A stretch of DNA of 64,000 bases. Source: Paenibacillus_G filicis (GTDB taxonomy: Bacteria > Bacillota > Bacilli > Paenibacillales > NBRC-103111). Each line of letters opens with the position of its first letter. The stretch's first letter is position 1. The DNA lies in NCBI RefSeq assembly GCF_038070315.1, contig NZ_JBBPCC010000005.1, forward strand, positions 186,001 to 250,000, given 5' to 3'. Below are positions 9,412-17,616 of this stretch, one piece after another. The notes under the pieces are model-generated. The model did not search any database. It was not told where the DNA came from and saw only the letters and a program-made list of their open reading frames with translations. The translations under genes were made by a program, and so were the position numbers.

Positions 9412-10890
9412 TTATTTCTTGTTCGCGGCTCTCCAAGCGTCAATCTGCGCTTGTGCCTCGGCCATGATTTTATCCAATCCGGCTGCCTTGAATTTCTCGT
9501 TGGCCATCGGAATGAATTTGTCCGGATCTACGGTCCCCGTCATCAAGACCGCCCAGAACTCTTCCTTCACGTTCTGTACCGCTGCAATTTCCGTCGTCAC
9601 CTTGGAAGGATCGAAGTTGAAGCCGAGCAGCGGAGCGGGAACGCCGGAACCGTTGAACTTCTTGAATTCTTCCCACTTATTGTCGGGGTCTTTGGTGTCT
9701 TTGTACGTCAGCATCACGTTGCCAAGCGAGAAGGTCGGCATGTCATAGTTTTTGGATTCCGGCAAATTTTCCATCTTGTCGTCGCCGATTTTTTTGTAGT
9801 GAACGCCTTCGATACCGGAGTCCACCATGTTGCGAAGCACCGGATCGGTATTGAGCAGGTTTAGGAATTCCATCGCTTTCTCCGGATATTTGGAGTTGGC
9901 GGAGATGGCCTGCATGGACCCCATCACCGACCAGTTGTAGATAAGGGCAGGGCTCGCCGGCTTCGAGACGACCGGGTAACCGTAGCTGGCCGACCACAGA
10001 TTGTCTGCAAACGGCTGGTTCGTAGCTTTGTCCGTGAACCATCTGCTCGTGACCTGAACATCGTTGAGCGAGTTAAGCGTAGCCGCTTCCGTCGGAATGT
10101 AGCCTGCTTTGTAGTAGCTGTTTACCGTCTTCAGAGCTTGTTTCATCTCGGGAGTGTCGAGGACGTTGACGATCTTATAGTCAGGGTTGTCGATCTTCAC
10201 GGCCATCGGCATTTTCTCGATCACGTAGTCATAAGGCACATACGGCATGAAATTTTTGTCTACGGCAAACGGGTATACGTTCGGTTCTTTTTCCTTGATC
10301 GTTTTGAGCAGCGGCTCCAGGCTTTGTAGCGTACCTACTTGATCCAGGCTCAGGTTGTATTTGTCGACAAGTTTTTTATTGAACCGCCATACTTCTTGGG
10401 CAGGAAGCTCCTTGTTGGCCGGAACGCCATAGTTATGCCCGTCCACCTTGGAGCCGCTCAGGAAGGCCGGGTCCAACGCTTTGACGATGCCTTGCCCACT
10501 TGACTGAAGCAGGTCGTCGATCGGCTTGAAAGCGCCTTTACGCGCGTTCTGCACATAGTCGAAGGCCCACGAAGACGTAAATACAATGTCCATAGGCGTG
10601 CCCGAAGCGGTCATGACTTGCATTTTCTGCGAGTAGTCGCCCCAGTCGACCATGTTCATTTTTACGGTTACGCCGATTTTCTCGGCTGTGTATTTGCTGA
10701 CTTCCTCCATGACGCGGTCGACATCTTTTTGAGGAGTTCCAATCGTGTACCAGATTAACTCAGCCGGCTTGTTGGCCTTTCCTGCCGCTGGATTGCCCGC
10801 AGCGTCTTTGCCGCCACATGCACTAAGTGCCATCGAAGCGGCAAGGGTAAGTCCAAGCGTTACCGTCAGACGTTTCTTGATCTTGCTCAT
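9412..10890 (-). CDS. Extracellular sugar-binding lipoprotein of the Lpl-type ABC importer
   Basis: A 492-residue solute-binding protein. Residues 1-24 form a lipoprotein signal peptide with lipobox LSAC (acylated Cys25), so the mature protein is tethered outside the cell. The body has the two-lobed fold of large family 1 binding proteins (LplA/YtcQ-like), including the DWGDYSQKMQVM segment and the C-terminal AGLDKIMAEAQAQIDAW. ATG 10890 is chosen because GGGAGG lies 7 nt upstream and the signal peptide starts there; the upstream extension has no signal features. It is the first gene of the importer-mannosidase operon and is preceded by a regulatory leader. The upstream two-component system probably controls it. 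The ligand is inferred, not shown, to be a mannose-containing oligosaccharide. Confidence 0.93.
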   Translation of the reverse strand: MSKIKKRLTVTLGLTLAASMALSACGGKDAAGNPAAGKANKPAELIWYTIGTPQKDVDRVMEEVSKYTAEKIGVTVKMNMVDWGDYSQKMQVMTASGTPMDIVFTSSWAFDYVQNARKGAFKPIDDLLQSSGQGIVKALDPAFLSGSKVDGHNYGVPANKELPAQEVWRFNKKLVDKYNLSLDQVGTLQSLEPLLKTIKEKEPNVYPFAVDKNFMPYVPYDYVIEKMPMAVKIDNPDYKIVNVLDTPEMKQALKTVNSYYKAGYIPTEAATLNSLNDVQVTSRWFTDKATNQPFADNLWSASYGYPVVSKPASPALIYNWSVMGSMQAISANSKYPEKAMEFLNLLNTDPVLRNMVDSGIEGVHYKKIGDDKMENLPESKNYDMPTFSLGNVMLTYKDTKDPDNKWEEFKKFNGSGVPAPLLGFNFDPSKVTTEIAAVQNVKEEFWAVLMTGTVDPDKFIPMANEKFKAAGLDKIMAEAQAQIDAWRAANKK

Positions 10891-10922
10891 TACATATCCT
10901 CCCTTGATGAAAGCTTTGTTTT

Positions 10923-10972
10923 TGTAAATCCCCGAAGGGCTACATTTACAGTAACTCATGAAAGCATTTGCA
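10923..10972 (-). promoter_or_regulatory. Leader dyad and CcpA cre-like site upstream of the binding-protein gene
   Basis: Two elements lie in the gap before the binding-protein gene. Arms TGTAAAT (10923-10929) and ATTTACA (10944-10950) form a dyad that encloses a small CCC/GGG stem. At 10959-10972 the sequence TGAAAGCATTTGCA matches the catabolite-repression consensus TGWAANCGNTNWCA at 12 of 14 positions, though the central CG is altered. The first could be a leader hairpin or a response-regulator site; the second could mediate carbon catabolite repression. Both are inferences. Confidence 0.35.
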
Positions 10973-11011
10973 AATAGACGATAAATTAAATGATCCATGT
11001 ACAAATCAAAG

Positions 11012-11049
11012 AAAAAAGGACTGCACTCCAGTTTTCCCTAGAGCAGTCC
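11012..11049 (-). terminator. Rho-independent terminator of the two-component operon
   Basis: On the minus strand GGACTGC and GCAGTCC form a 7-bp stem that overlaps the response-regulator stop codon, followed by six T residues (11012-11017). It separates regulator transcription from the importer operon. Confidence 0.75.
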
Positions 11050-12555
11050 TCGATAATCCGTAGGCGAGATCCCCACGTACTTCTTGAATTGTTTATAGAA
11101 ATAACCCACTTCCCAATAGCCTACGTCCTTGGCGATCGTGTGGACCTTGGCCTGCGTCGTCTTGAGCAGCTCCTTCGCTTTCTCGATCCTGTAGCGGTTG
11201 ATATATTCGGTAAAGGACTCGTTCGTTTCTTTGGTAAACAGCTGTCCCAGATACACCGGATGAATACTGTAGTGGGCTCCCAGCATCTTAAGAGACAGCT
11301 CTTCCGCATACGATTGATGGATGTATTTCAATACCTGCTGTACAATCGGACTTCGCACATCTGAAATTAAAAAGCCAACGGTCGTCTCCGCGATCTCCAG
11401 GATCTCCTTCTCCAGCTCCTCCAGCGTGACAGCAGCTCGAACCTGCTGCAGCGCTTGATTGTAAACAGCCGTCTCCTCCGTATGGCGGATCGCTTTCAGC
11501 TCTAATTTGAAATGAATCACCATCTCAAAGGCAATGTCCTGAAAGTCCTGCGGCGTGATGCCCGGGAGCGCCTGCAGCCGCTTGAAGTCGCATTGAATCT
11601 GCTCGCAAAGCTTGGCCTGATCCTTGGCGACGATCAGCTTGGCATAGGCCGGCCAATCGATTAAGGAGAAATCCGCCTGCGGATTTCCTTGGCGAGCCGC
11701 CAGCTCTCGGGCATCGATCATGGAAAGCTCCGGGTAAATCCAGAAGTATTCCTGTGCCTTCTTGGCTGTGGTATAGCTCTGTCCCGCCTGCTCGCCCAAC
11801 TCCTCCACGCTCCCTATCGCGATGCGGAGCGAACGGTTCGGCAGCCCGGCCTGAAGCTCCCGGAGCCAAGCCGTCAGCTCCTGCCTCCCTCGGTCGGCAT
11901 CGTCCAGCCCGGCCAGCAGCACGATATCTCCATCCAGATCGTAGAACGCGGTCATCCCGTCCCTGGACTCCGCCTTGGCCGCTATAACGTCCATCACTTC
12001 GGCAGCCTCCTCTGTCCGAATGACCGAGACCGCCATATAGGGGCTGTCGAGACTCAGGCCGAGAAGCTCGGCGCGCTCGGAGAACTCCAGGGGCGCGATC
12101 TGGTTCGTGAGCCAACGGTGCAGGGTATTATCCTTGAGAATTTGCTGGCTGTAAGCCTGCAGGGACAATGTTTCTTGAACGGAGTTCAGCTTCTCGACCG
12201 CTGCCTTCAGTGTCGCCTTCAGCTCCTGGATATTGACGGGCTTGAGCAAATAGTTTTCGATGCCGAGCCCCATGCCCTCTTTGAGATAGTCAAAGTCATC
12301 GAAGCCGCTAAGCACGATGGCCAGCAATCCAGGGTGAACGCTTCTGGCTCCGCGAATCAAGTCGAGACCGTTCATCACCGGCATCGAGATATCCGTTAGC
12401 AGGATGTCCACCGGCATGTGCTTCAAAGCGTCCAGTGCCCTCTGCCCGTTGCTCGCATGTCCTACCAGCTCCAGCCCCGCCTCCGCCCAATCGATAATAT
12501 CGTACAAGCCTTCGATGATGAAGGGCTCGTCATCGGCCAGAAAAACCTTAAACAT
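11038..12555 (-). CDS. YesN-type response regulator with AraC DNA-binding domain
   Basis: A 505-residue response regulator. The receiver domain (residues 1-120) has acidic residues Asp8/Asp9 and the phosphoacceptor Asp55 in LLTDISMPVMNG. A long middle region (about 130-390) of the kind found in Paenibacillus YesN proteins follows. The last 100 residues are an AraC-type double helix-turn-helix ending in YFYKQFKKYVGISPTDYR. ATG 12555 follows GGGAGG by 5 nt and overlaps the kinase stop by 8 bp, so the two are co-translated. It probably activates the adjacent importer-mannosidase operon in response to an extracellular sugar sensed by the kinase; that target is inferred from position. Confidence 0.92.
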   Translation of the reverse strand: MFKVFLADDEPFIIEGLYDIIDWAEAGLELVGHASNGQRALDALKHMPVDILLTDISMPVMNGLDLIRGARSVHPGLLAIVLSGFDDFDYLKEGMGLGIENYLLKPVNIQELKATLKAAVEKLNSVQETLSLQAYSQQILKDNTLHRWLTNQIAPLEFSERAELLGLSLDSPYMAVSVIRTEEAAEVMDVIAAKAESRDGMTAFYDLDGDIVLLAGLDDADRGRQELTAWLRELQAGLPNRSLRIAIGSVEELGEQAGQSYTTAKKAQEYFWIYPELSMIDARELAARQGNPQADFSLIDWPAYAKLIVAKDQAKLCEQIQCDFKRLQALPGITPQDFQDIAFEMVIHFKLELKAIRHTEETAVYNQALQQVRAAVTLEELEKEILEIAETTVGFLISDVRSPIVQQVLKYIHQSYAEELSLKMLGAHYSIHPVYLGQLFTKETNESFTEYINRYRIEKAKELLKTTQAKVHTIAKDVGYWEVGYFYKQFKKYVGISPTDYRGLL

Positions 12556-14377
12556 CGTATCCTCCCTTTCCGTCATCCAGCGGCAGCCAGATGTCCACCG
12601 TTGTGCCTTGCCCAGGCTCGCTGCGCATGTCTAGTCCGTACCTGCTGCCGTAGAGCAGCTTAAGACGCTGATTGATGCTGCGCAGACCGAAGGATTCACC
12701 TTCTTTTTCCTCCGTTTGCAGGAACTTCTTCATTTGGCTCAACCGCTCGGCGCTCATGCCGTTCCCGTTGTCCTCCACCTGGACATGCAGGAAATCGTCC
12801 GTTTGTTTCACTCGGATCTCCAGTCTGTTGTCGTGGCTTTCGGCGCGCAGCCCATGCACGATATAATTCTCGATCACCGGCTGAAGCGACATTTTCATGA
12901 TGCGATAGATGCCCAGCCTGCGGTCCCAGTCGATGGAATACGTAAATTTATCCTTATAGCGGATCTGGAATAGCTCCAGATACAAGCGGCAAGCCTCCAG
13001 CTCGTCCTTCAACGTATACTGTTTCTTCTGCTGGACAAAGCTGCGGAATAACGCCGATAAGCTGTAGATCATCTCGCCCACGTCATGCGCGCCTTGAGAG
13101 ACCGCCCGCATGCGGATCACTTCCAGCGTATTGTACAGAAAATGCGGGTTGACGCGAGCCTGCAAAGCCGACAGCTCCGTATGCTTCTGCTTGATATCGG
13201 CCTTGTACACGCGGTCGATATATTGGTTCAATTCATCGATCATCTCGTTAAAGCTGCGGGAAATTTGGCCCAGCTCGTCCTCGCGCACATCCCGGATCCG
13301 CGCGCTCAGATCGCCCTGCTTGACCTTCCGGGTGAACCGGATAATCTGCTGGGTCCGCTTGTTTACGTTCAGGACAACCAGAGACGGAAGCAGGATCAGC
13401 AGCAGGATACAGACCCCGCTGATCGTAAAAATCGTCGTCCCGATTCGCCGCGACGCGGCTGCCAGCTCCTCCTTCGGGATGATGCCGAGCACGATGAAAT
13501 CTCCCTTGCTTTGGGTCAGCTTGGTGACATAGGCCGACTGATTGAAATCGCTGTTCTCATAGAGCGAGCCCAATTGCTCCATATAAGGAAAAGGCTTGCC
13601 GTAGTATTGATCGGAGGAGTCGAAGATAACTCCGCCATCGGGAGCAATGACGAGCATCGTCCCTTTTAGCTCCTCCTTCTCATTGGCCAATACCTTCCAG
13701 ATGCCGTCCGAGCTGAAGAAAACGACCTGCTGCCCAATGTTTTTCAACGTCTGCTTATCGTTGATCGGCGAGCGGATGGAATACAGACGATTGTTCCACT
13801 GATTGGCTGCCGTGCGAAGCCAGACGTTGGGCAAGGTTACACTCTTGCTATCCAGCGCCATCGCCTCAGGAACGTAGGAATAGGTCGCCTGGGCCGGGAT
13901 CAGCTGCAATTGCCGCTCGCGCCCCAGCACATACAAAAACTGCTGATCCACGCTGTACAGCATCAAACTCTGTATATCCGCATCGTCCTCCAGCCGATTA
14001 CGAAAATACTGCAAGCCGTCATGCCACGTTCCAGTTCCGCCCGGACTGTTCTTGAACTGTTCGAGACTATGCTGGATATATTCCTGGAAAGGGTTCTGCA
14101 GCATAAAGGAGACTCCCGCGGCAAGTGAACTATCCCGGTATAGCCCGAATAGAATGGCTTGCGCCGATTCGTATTTCTCTCCCAAGTAGTTATTCACGTT
14201 CGTCATGGCTTTCTTCTGAATATCCAGCTCACGATTGATCGCCGCTTGCGACATCGTGTGATACATGAAGTAGGAAAAGGAAATGATCGTGATCACCGTG
14301 ATCAGCGAGAACAGGAGCAGCAGGCGCATGAATAAGTTTTTTCTGAAGTAGGTTACATACATAGAGACAAACCTCAT
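12548..14377 (-). CDS. YesM-type sensor histidine kinase
   Basis: A 609-residue membrane sensor kinase. A first membrane helix lies near residues 17-39, an extracellular sensor region near 40-310, a second helix near 312-337, then a HAMP segment (RKVKQGDLSARI). The phosphoacceptor histidine is in NPHFLYNTLEVIRM near residue 411. The C-terminal ATPase domain carries VEDNGNGM and FGLRSINQRL. This is the Bacillota YesM/LytS-like architecture. ATG 14377 is preceded by GAGAGGG; a second ATG five codons in is possible. It is the first gene of a two-gene operon with the response regulator. The extracytoplasmic domain probably senses a sugar or the loaded binding protein. Confidence 0.92.
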   Translation of the reverse strand: MRFVSMYVTYFRKNLFMRLLLLFSLITVITIISFSYFMYHTMSQAAINRELDIQKKAMTNVNNYLGEKYESAQAILFGLYRDSSLAAGVSFMLQNPFQEYIQHSLEQFKNSPGGTGTWHDGLQYFRNRLEDDADIQSLMLYSVDQQFLYVLGRERQLQLIPAQATYSYVPEAMALDSKSVTLPNVWLRTAANQWNNRLYSIRSPINDKQTLKNIGQQVVFFSSDGIWKVLANEKEELKGTMLVIAPDGGVIFDSSDQYYGKPFPYMEQLGSLYENSDFNQSAYVTKLTQSKGDFIVLGIIPKEELAAASRRIGTTIFTISGVCILLLILLPSLVVLNVNKRTQQIIRFTRKVKQGDLSARIRDVREDELGQISRSFNEMIDELNQYIDRVYKADIKQKHTELSALQARVNPHFLYNTLEVIRMRAVSQGAHDVGEMIYSLSALFRSFVQQKKQYTLKDELEACRLYLELFQIRYKDKFTYSIDWDRRLGIYRIMKMSLQPVIENYIVHGLRAESHDNRLEIRVKQTDDFLHVQVEDNGNGMSAERLSQMKKFLQTEEKEGESFGLRSINQRLKLLYGSRYGLDMRSEPGQGTTVDIWLPLDDGKGGYDV

Positions 14378-14474
14378 TCCACCACCCTCTCCCGCTCTTG
14401 ATCGGATTTCATTATAGCATGACCGGTGCGGCCTTTGAAAAGTACAGCTCTTTCATCACGCGCACATACAGAAA

Positions 14475-14530
14475 GACGGTCAAGGGGAGCCTGAGCAGCT
14501 TGGCGCTGCTGCGACGCTCCCTTGACCGTC
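14475..14530 (-). terminator. Long GC-rich hairpin terminator after the aldo/keto reductase gene
   Basis: GACGGTCAAGGG-GAGC pairs with GCTCCCTTGACCGTC over about 15 bp, with an inner GCAGC/GCTGC stem. It sits 20 bp beyond the aldo/keto reductase stop. Short T-rich stretches flank both sides, so it may also shield the kinase promoter region (14378-14474) from readthrough. Confidence 0.65.
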
Positions 14531-14549
14531 TCTTCTTTCGTATTCTTGC

Positions 14550-15539
14550 TTATCCGCGCAAAATCGCTTCGATCCGCTCCAGCTCCTCGGCGCTAAGCTC
14601 CGGCGCATTCAAGGAAGCGACCGCATCCTCGATCTGGCCCACCTTGCTGGCGCCGATCAGAGCCGAGGTCACTCGGCCGCCGCGAAGCACCCAGGAGAGG
14701 GCCAGCTGCGACATTTTCTGGCCGCGCTCGGCAGCCAGCTCGTTCAGCTTGCGCACCTTGCCGATAACGTCCTCCGTGATCTCCTTCTCGGAGAGGAAGA
14801 CGCTCGGTCCGGCAGCGCGGGAATCGGCTGCGATACCGTTCAGGTAACGGTCGGTCAAGATGCCTTTCTGCAGCGGGGAAAACACGATGCTGCCGATGCC
14901 TTCTTCGTCGAGGACATCCTGCAAGCCGTCTTCGATCCAGCGGGACAGCATAGAGTAGTTCGGCTGATGAATCAGGCACGGAGTTCCGAGCTGACGCAGG
15001 ATCTGGGACGCCTTGCGGGTATCCTCGGCCTTGTAATTGGAGATACCGACATACAGCGCCTTGCCTTGGCGGACAATGAGATCCAGCGCGGACATGGTTT
15101 CTTCCAGCGGCGTGTTAGGGTCCGGGCGGTGGTGGTAGTAAATATCCACGTAGTCCAGGCCCATCCGTTTCAGGCTTTGATCCAGGCTGGCTACGAGGTT
15201 TTTCTTGGAGCCCCATTCCCCGTATGGGCCCGGCCACATATAATAGCCGGCTTTGGTGGAAATTATAAGCTCGTCCCGATAAGGGGCGAAATCCTTGCGC
15301 AGGATTTGGCCGAAAGTCTCTTCGGCAGAGCCGGCAGGCGGCCCGTAGTTATTGGCCAGGTCGAAGTGGGTAATGCCCAGATCGAAGGCTCTACGGACCA
15401 TCGCTCTGCCGTTCTCTAATGTGTCGATGCCGCCAAAGTTATGCCACAGACCGAGCGAGATGGCCGGCAGACGCAGGCCGCTGCGGCCTGTCCGATTATA
15501 TGTCATATTGTCGTATCGGGTGGAGCTGGCGTTGTACAT
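14550..15539 (-). CDS. Aldo/keto reductase, YghZ/L-glyceraldehyde-3-phosphate reductase-like
   Basis: A 329-residue NADPH-dependent aldo/keto reductase with the TIM-barrel fold. The N-terminus TYNRTGRSGLRLPAISLGLW, the catalytic Tyr in LANNYGPPAG, Lys in STKAGY and the HRPDPNTPLEET segment match the YghZ/Gpr subgroup (AKR14), which reduces methylglyoxal and L-glyceraldehyde 3-phosphate. AAGGAGG precedes the ATG at good spacing. It has a terminator downstream and about 115 bp of non-coding DNA upstream, so it is likely a single-gene unit. Its relation to the mannoside operon is unclear; aldehyde detoxification during sugar catabolism is a plausible role. Confidence 0.9.
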   Translation of the reverse strand: MYNASSTRYDNMTYNRTGRSGLRLPAISLGLWHNFGGIDTLENGRAMVRRAFDLGITHFDLANNYGPPAGSAEETFGQILRKDFAPYRDELIISTKAGYYMWPGPYGEWGSKKNLVASLDQSLKRMGLDYVDIYYHHRPDPNTPLEETMSALDLIVRQGKALYVGISNYKAEDTRKASQILRQLGTPCLIHQPNYSMLSRWIEDGLQDVLDEEGIGSIVFSPLQKGILTDRYLNGIAADSRAAGPSVFLSEKEITEDVIGKVRKLNELAAERGQKMSQLALSWVLRGGRVTSALIGASKVGQIEDAVASLNAPELSAEELERIEAILRG

Positions 15540-15654
15540 GTAGGTTCCTCCTTAAGTTAGCGGAAGCGTAACGGCTGACGCGCTGCATGATTTCCTTTAC
15601 GTTCTTCATTGTAGCGAAAAGAAACGTCCAAACGTATGTCAGCAAGGAAGGAAT

Positions 15655-16506
15655 TTATAGCACAATGTCTGATTCGCGATGCTGCAGCCTGTATCCTCGC
15701 GGCGAGCAGCCCTTCACCTTCTTGAACATGCGTGAGAACAGCAGCGGGTCTTGGTAGCCGACGGAACGCGAGATTTCCGCAATGGTGCAGGGCGTCTCTG
15801 CCAGCAGCTGGCAGGCTTTAGCGATCCGGTAGTTCAGCAGGTACTGCTGAGGCGGCAGTCCGACGGCTTGCTTGAACAGCGCAGACATATATTTGCGGTC
15901 GAGCTTGAGGGCGTCGGACATCATCTCCATCGTCATGTTTTCGCAGTAATGCGAATGCAGGAAATGCAGGCATTGCTCGACGTACACGCTTTTCTGCCGC
16001 GGCATAGGCAGCAGGTCCGGCGCGGCTGGAACGGTCTGGAGCAGCAGAGAGAAAAACTCATACAGGATAGCCTTTAAGGCGAGACCCAGACCGTCCGCGT
16101 CCGCATCCACCGCTGAGGTCAGCCGTGTATATAAACTCGGCATGAGCTGGCCGTCCATCGGGAATACCGGACAGTCGGGCGACAATGAGGTCTTGGATAA
16201 AATCGACTCCACCTGCTCCCCGCTAAAGCCGATCCAGGAATACGACCAAGGATGGGTCTGATCGGCGGCATAGTAGGTAACCATATGGGGATACACCAGG
16301 AAGGCTTGTCCGGCGGTGAGGACATGGCGGCACCCGGCCACCTCGACCGCTCCGGTGCCCGCATGGATAAAGTGGATTTTATAATGGTCCCGTACACCGG
16401 GCCCGAATGCATGACCGGGTACGCATTGCTCGCGTCCCCAGTAGTGAAGATGCAGGTCGGGCGCACTCCGGAAAGGTCGTTCCGGGTTATAGTGATGGAT
16501 AGCCAT
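15655..16506 (-). CDS. AraC-family transcriptional regulator with cupin sensor
   Basis: A 283-residue regulator with an AraC-type N-terminal cupin (residues about 10-160, with the YKIHFIHAGTG strand pattern) and a C-terminal pair of helix-turn-helix motifs (about 180-275; IAEISRSVGYQDPLLFSRMFKKVKGCSPRGYR). The cupin would bind a small sugar. The ATG at 16506 has AGAGG about 10 nt upstream, a loose spacing. It lies 50 bp downstream of a second AraC regulator in the same orientation, so the two may be co-transcribed. The likely target is the divergent GH95-like gene or the aldo/keto reductase gene; neither is shown. Confidence 0.9.
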   Translation of the reverse strand: MAIHHYNPERPFRSAPDLHLHYWGREQCVPGHAFGPGVRDHYKIHFIHAGTGAVEVAGCRHVLTAGQAFLVYPHMVTYYAADQTHPWSYSWIGFSGEQVESILSKTSLSPDCPVFPMDGQLMPSLYTRLTSAVDADADGLGLALKAILYEFFSLLLQTVPAAPDLLPMPRQKSVYVEQCLHFLHSHYCENMTMEMMSDALKLDRKYMSALFKQAVGLPPQQYLLNYRIAKACQLLAETPCTIAEISRSVGYQDPLLFSRMFKKVKGCSPRGYRLQHRESDIVL

Positions 16507-16556
16507 GACTGTTCAGCCTCTTTCAGCATAAGATGGTCCTTCACTGGCAGTTGCTC

Positions 16557-17417
16557 TTATGAACGCGACCGGTAACGAGCCGGGGACTCGCCTGTTACCT
16601 GATGGAACAGCCGCGAGAAGTAATGGACGGAGCTAAAGTGATACTTGGCCGCGATTTCCGTAATCGTTAGAGTGGTGTGCAGCAGATCCTCCTTCGCCCG
16701 CCCGATGCGAAACCGATGCATGTATTGAACGGGCGAGCAGCCGGTGGATTTGCGAAACAGCTCGAAGAAATGCCCGCGGCTCATCTTCAAGCTCTTGTAG
16801 TAAACCTCCAGCGGCTTGGGTGCGTCATGCAGCAGATCCTGCTCTATCATCTCCAGCAGCCGGTTGATTCGCCGGTCCGGAATCTGCCGGTCCTTCAGCA
16901 GACTGTTCAGAAAATAATCGATAAACGTTTGGAAGTTTCGTTGAGTCATTAGACTGCGCAGGAAGGTCTGCTCATGGGTGAAGCTCGCCGTCTTGTAAAA
17001 GTTCAGAAACAGGTCCTCCCAGACGCGCAGCGATTCCACCCTCCATATCTCAGGAAGGGGATATGGAAAAGACGGCCCCACCAGCTCCTCTAAGAGCGGC
17101 TGGGGCGGATAGCATACGGGACATGCCGTATCAAATGCCGGTTTCCGCTCCACATAATGCCAGTCGAAATAACAACAGACCTGCACCATCGGCTCCTCGG
17201 GATCAGCCAGCCATTCATGAGGCTGTCCAGCCGGGATGTACACCAGCGAGCCTGGGCCCAATCTCTCTCTCCGCTCGCGGGTCGTCAGTATTCCATATCC
17301 TTCACTCATCAAGTAAATGGAGCTGGTGTAGCAGATCCTCGGTGCGCTGGACTGTCCTTTGTAAAAAGGATACCGGGTCGCGAGATATACATAGGGATGC
17401 AAAGAAGCAAAGTCCAT
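16557..17417 (-). CDS. AraC-family transcriptional regulator
   Basis: A 286-residue regulator with an N-terminal cupin-like sensor (GPGSLVYIPAGQPHEW near residues 53-68) and a C-terminal AraC DNA-binding domain (ITEIAAKYHFSSVHYFSRLF near 250-270, ending SPARYRSRS). ATG 17417 is chosen because GGGAGGGAG lies 6 nt before it; the 81-codon upstream extension has no ribosome binding site and runs through the divergent promoter region. It is divergent from the GH95-like gene, the usual arrangement for a regulator and its target. A second AraC gene follows on the same strand. Confidence 0.9.
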   Translation of the reverse strand: MDFASLHPYVYLATRYPFYKGQSSAPRICYTSSIYLMSEGYGILTTRERRERLGPGSLVYIPAGQPHEWLADPEEPMVQVCCYFDWHYVERKPAFDTACPVCYPPQPLLEELVGPSFPYPLPEIWRVESLRVWEDLFLNFYKTASFTHEQTFLRSLMTQRNFQTFIDYFLNSLLKDRQIPDRRINRLLEMIEQDLLHDAPKPLEVYYKSLKMSRGHFFELFRKSTGCSPVQYMHRFRIGRAKEDLLHTTLTITEIAAKYHFSSVHYFSRLFHQVTGESPARYRSRS

Positions 17418-17616
17418 TGGCGGGCTCCCTCCCGTATCCGCTCTATTTTCCCTTATTGTAACTCCTTGGCTTGAAGGTTCGCAAAGCAATAGATGTACAT
17501 CGGAAGAACTTATCCGACGATCGTGCAACTCATGGACGACCAGATAAATACAAAGGCCTCCTCCTTTTGTTACATTGGCAGCAGCAACTAGTTTTGGGAA
17601 AAGAGGAGCTAATCCA
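17418..17616. promoter_or_regulatory. Divergent promoter region between AraC regulator and GH95-like gene
   Basis: This 199-bp gap separates divergently transcribed genes and must hold both promoters. A perfect 10-bp palindrome, GATGTACATC, lies at 17492-17501 and is a candidate regulator site. I could not identify convincing -35/-10 pairs. AGAGGAG before 17617 is the ribosome binding site of the glycosidase gene. Confidence 0.45.
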
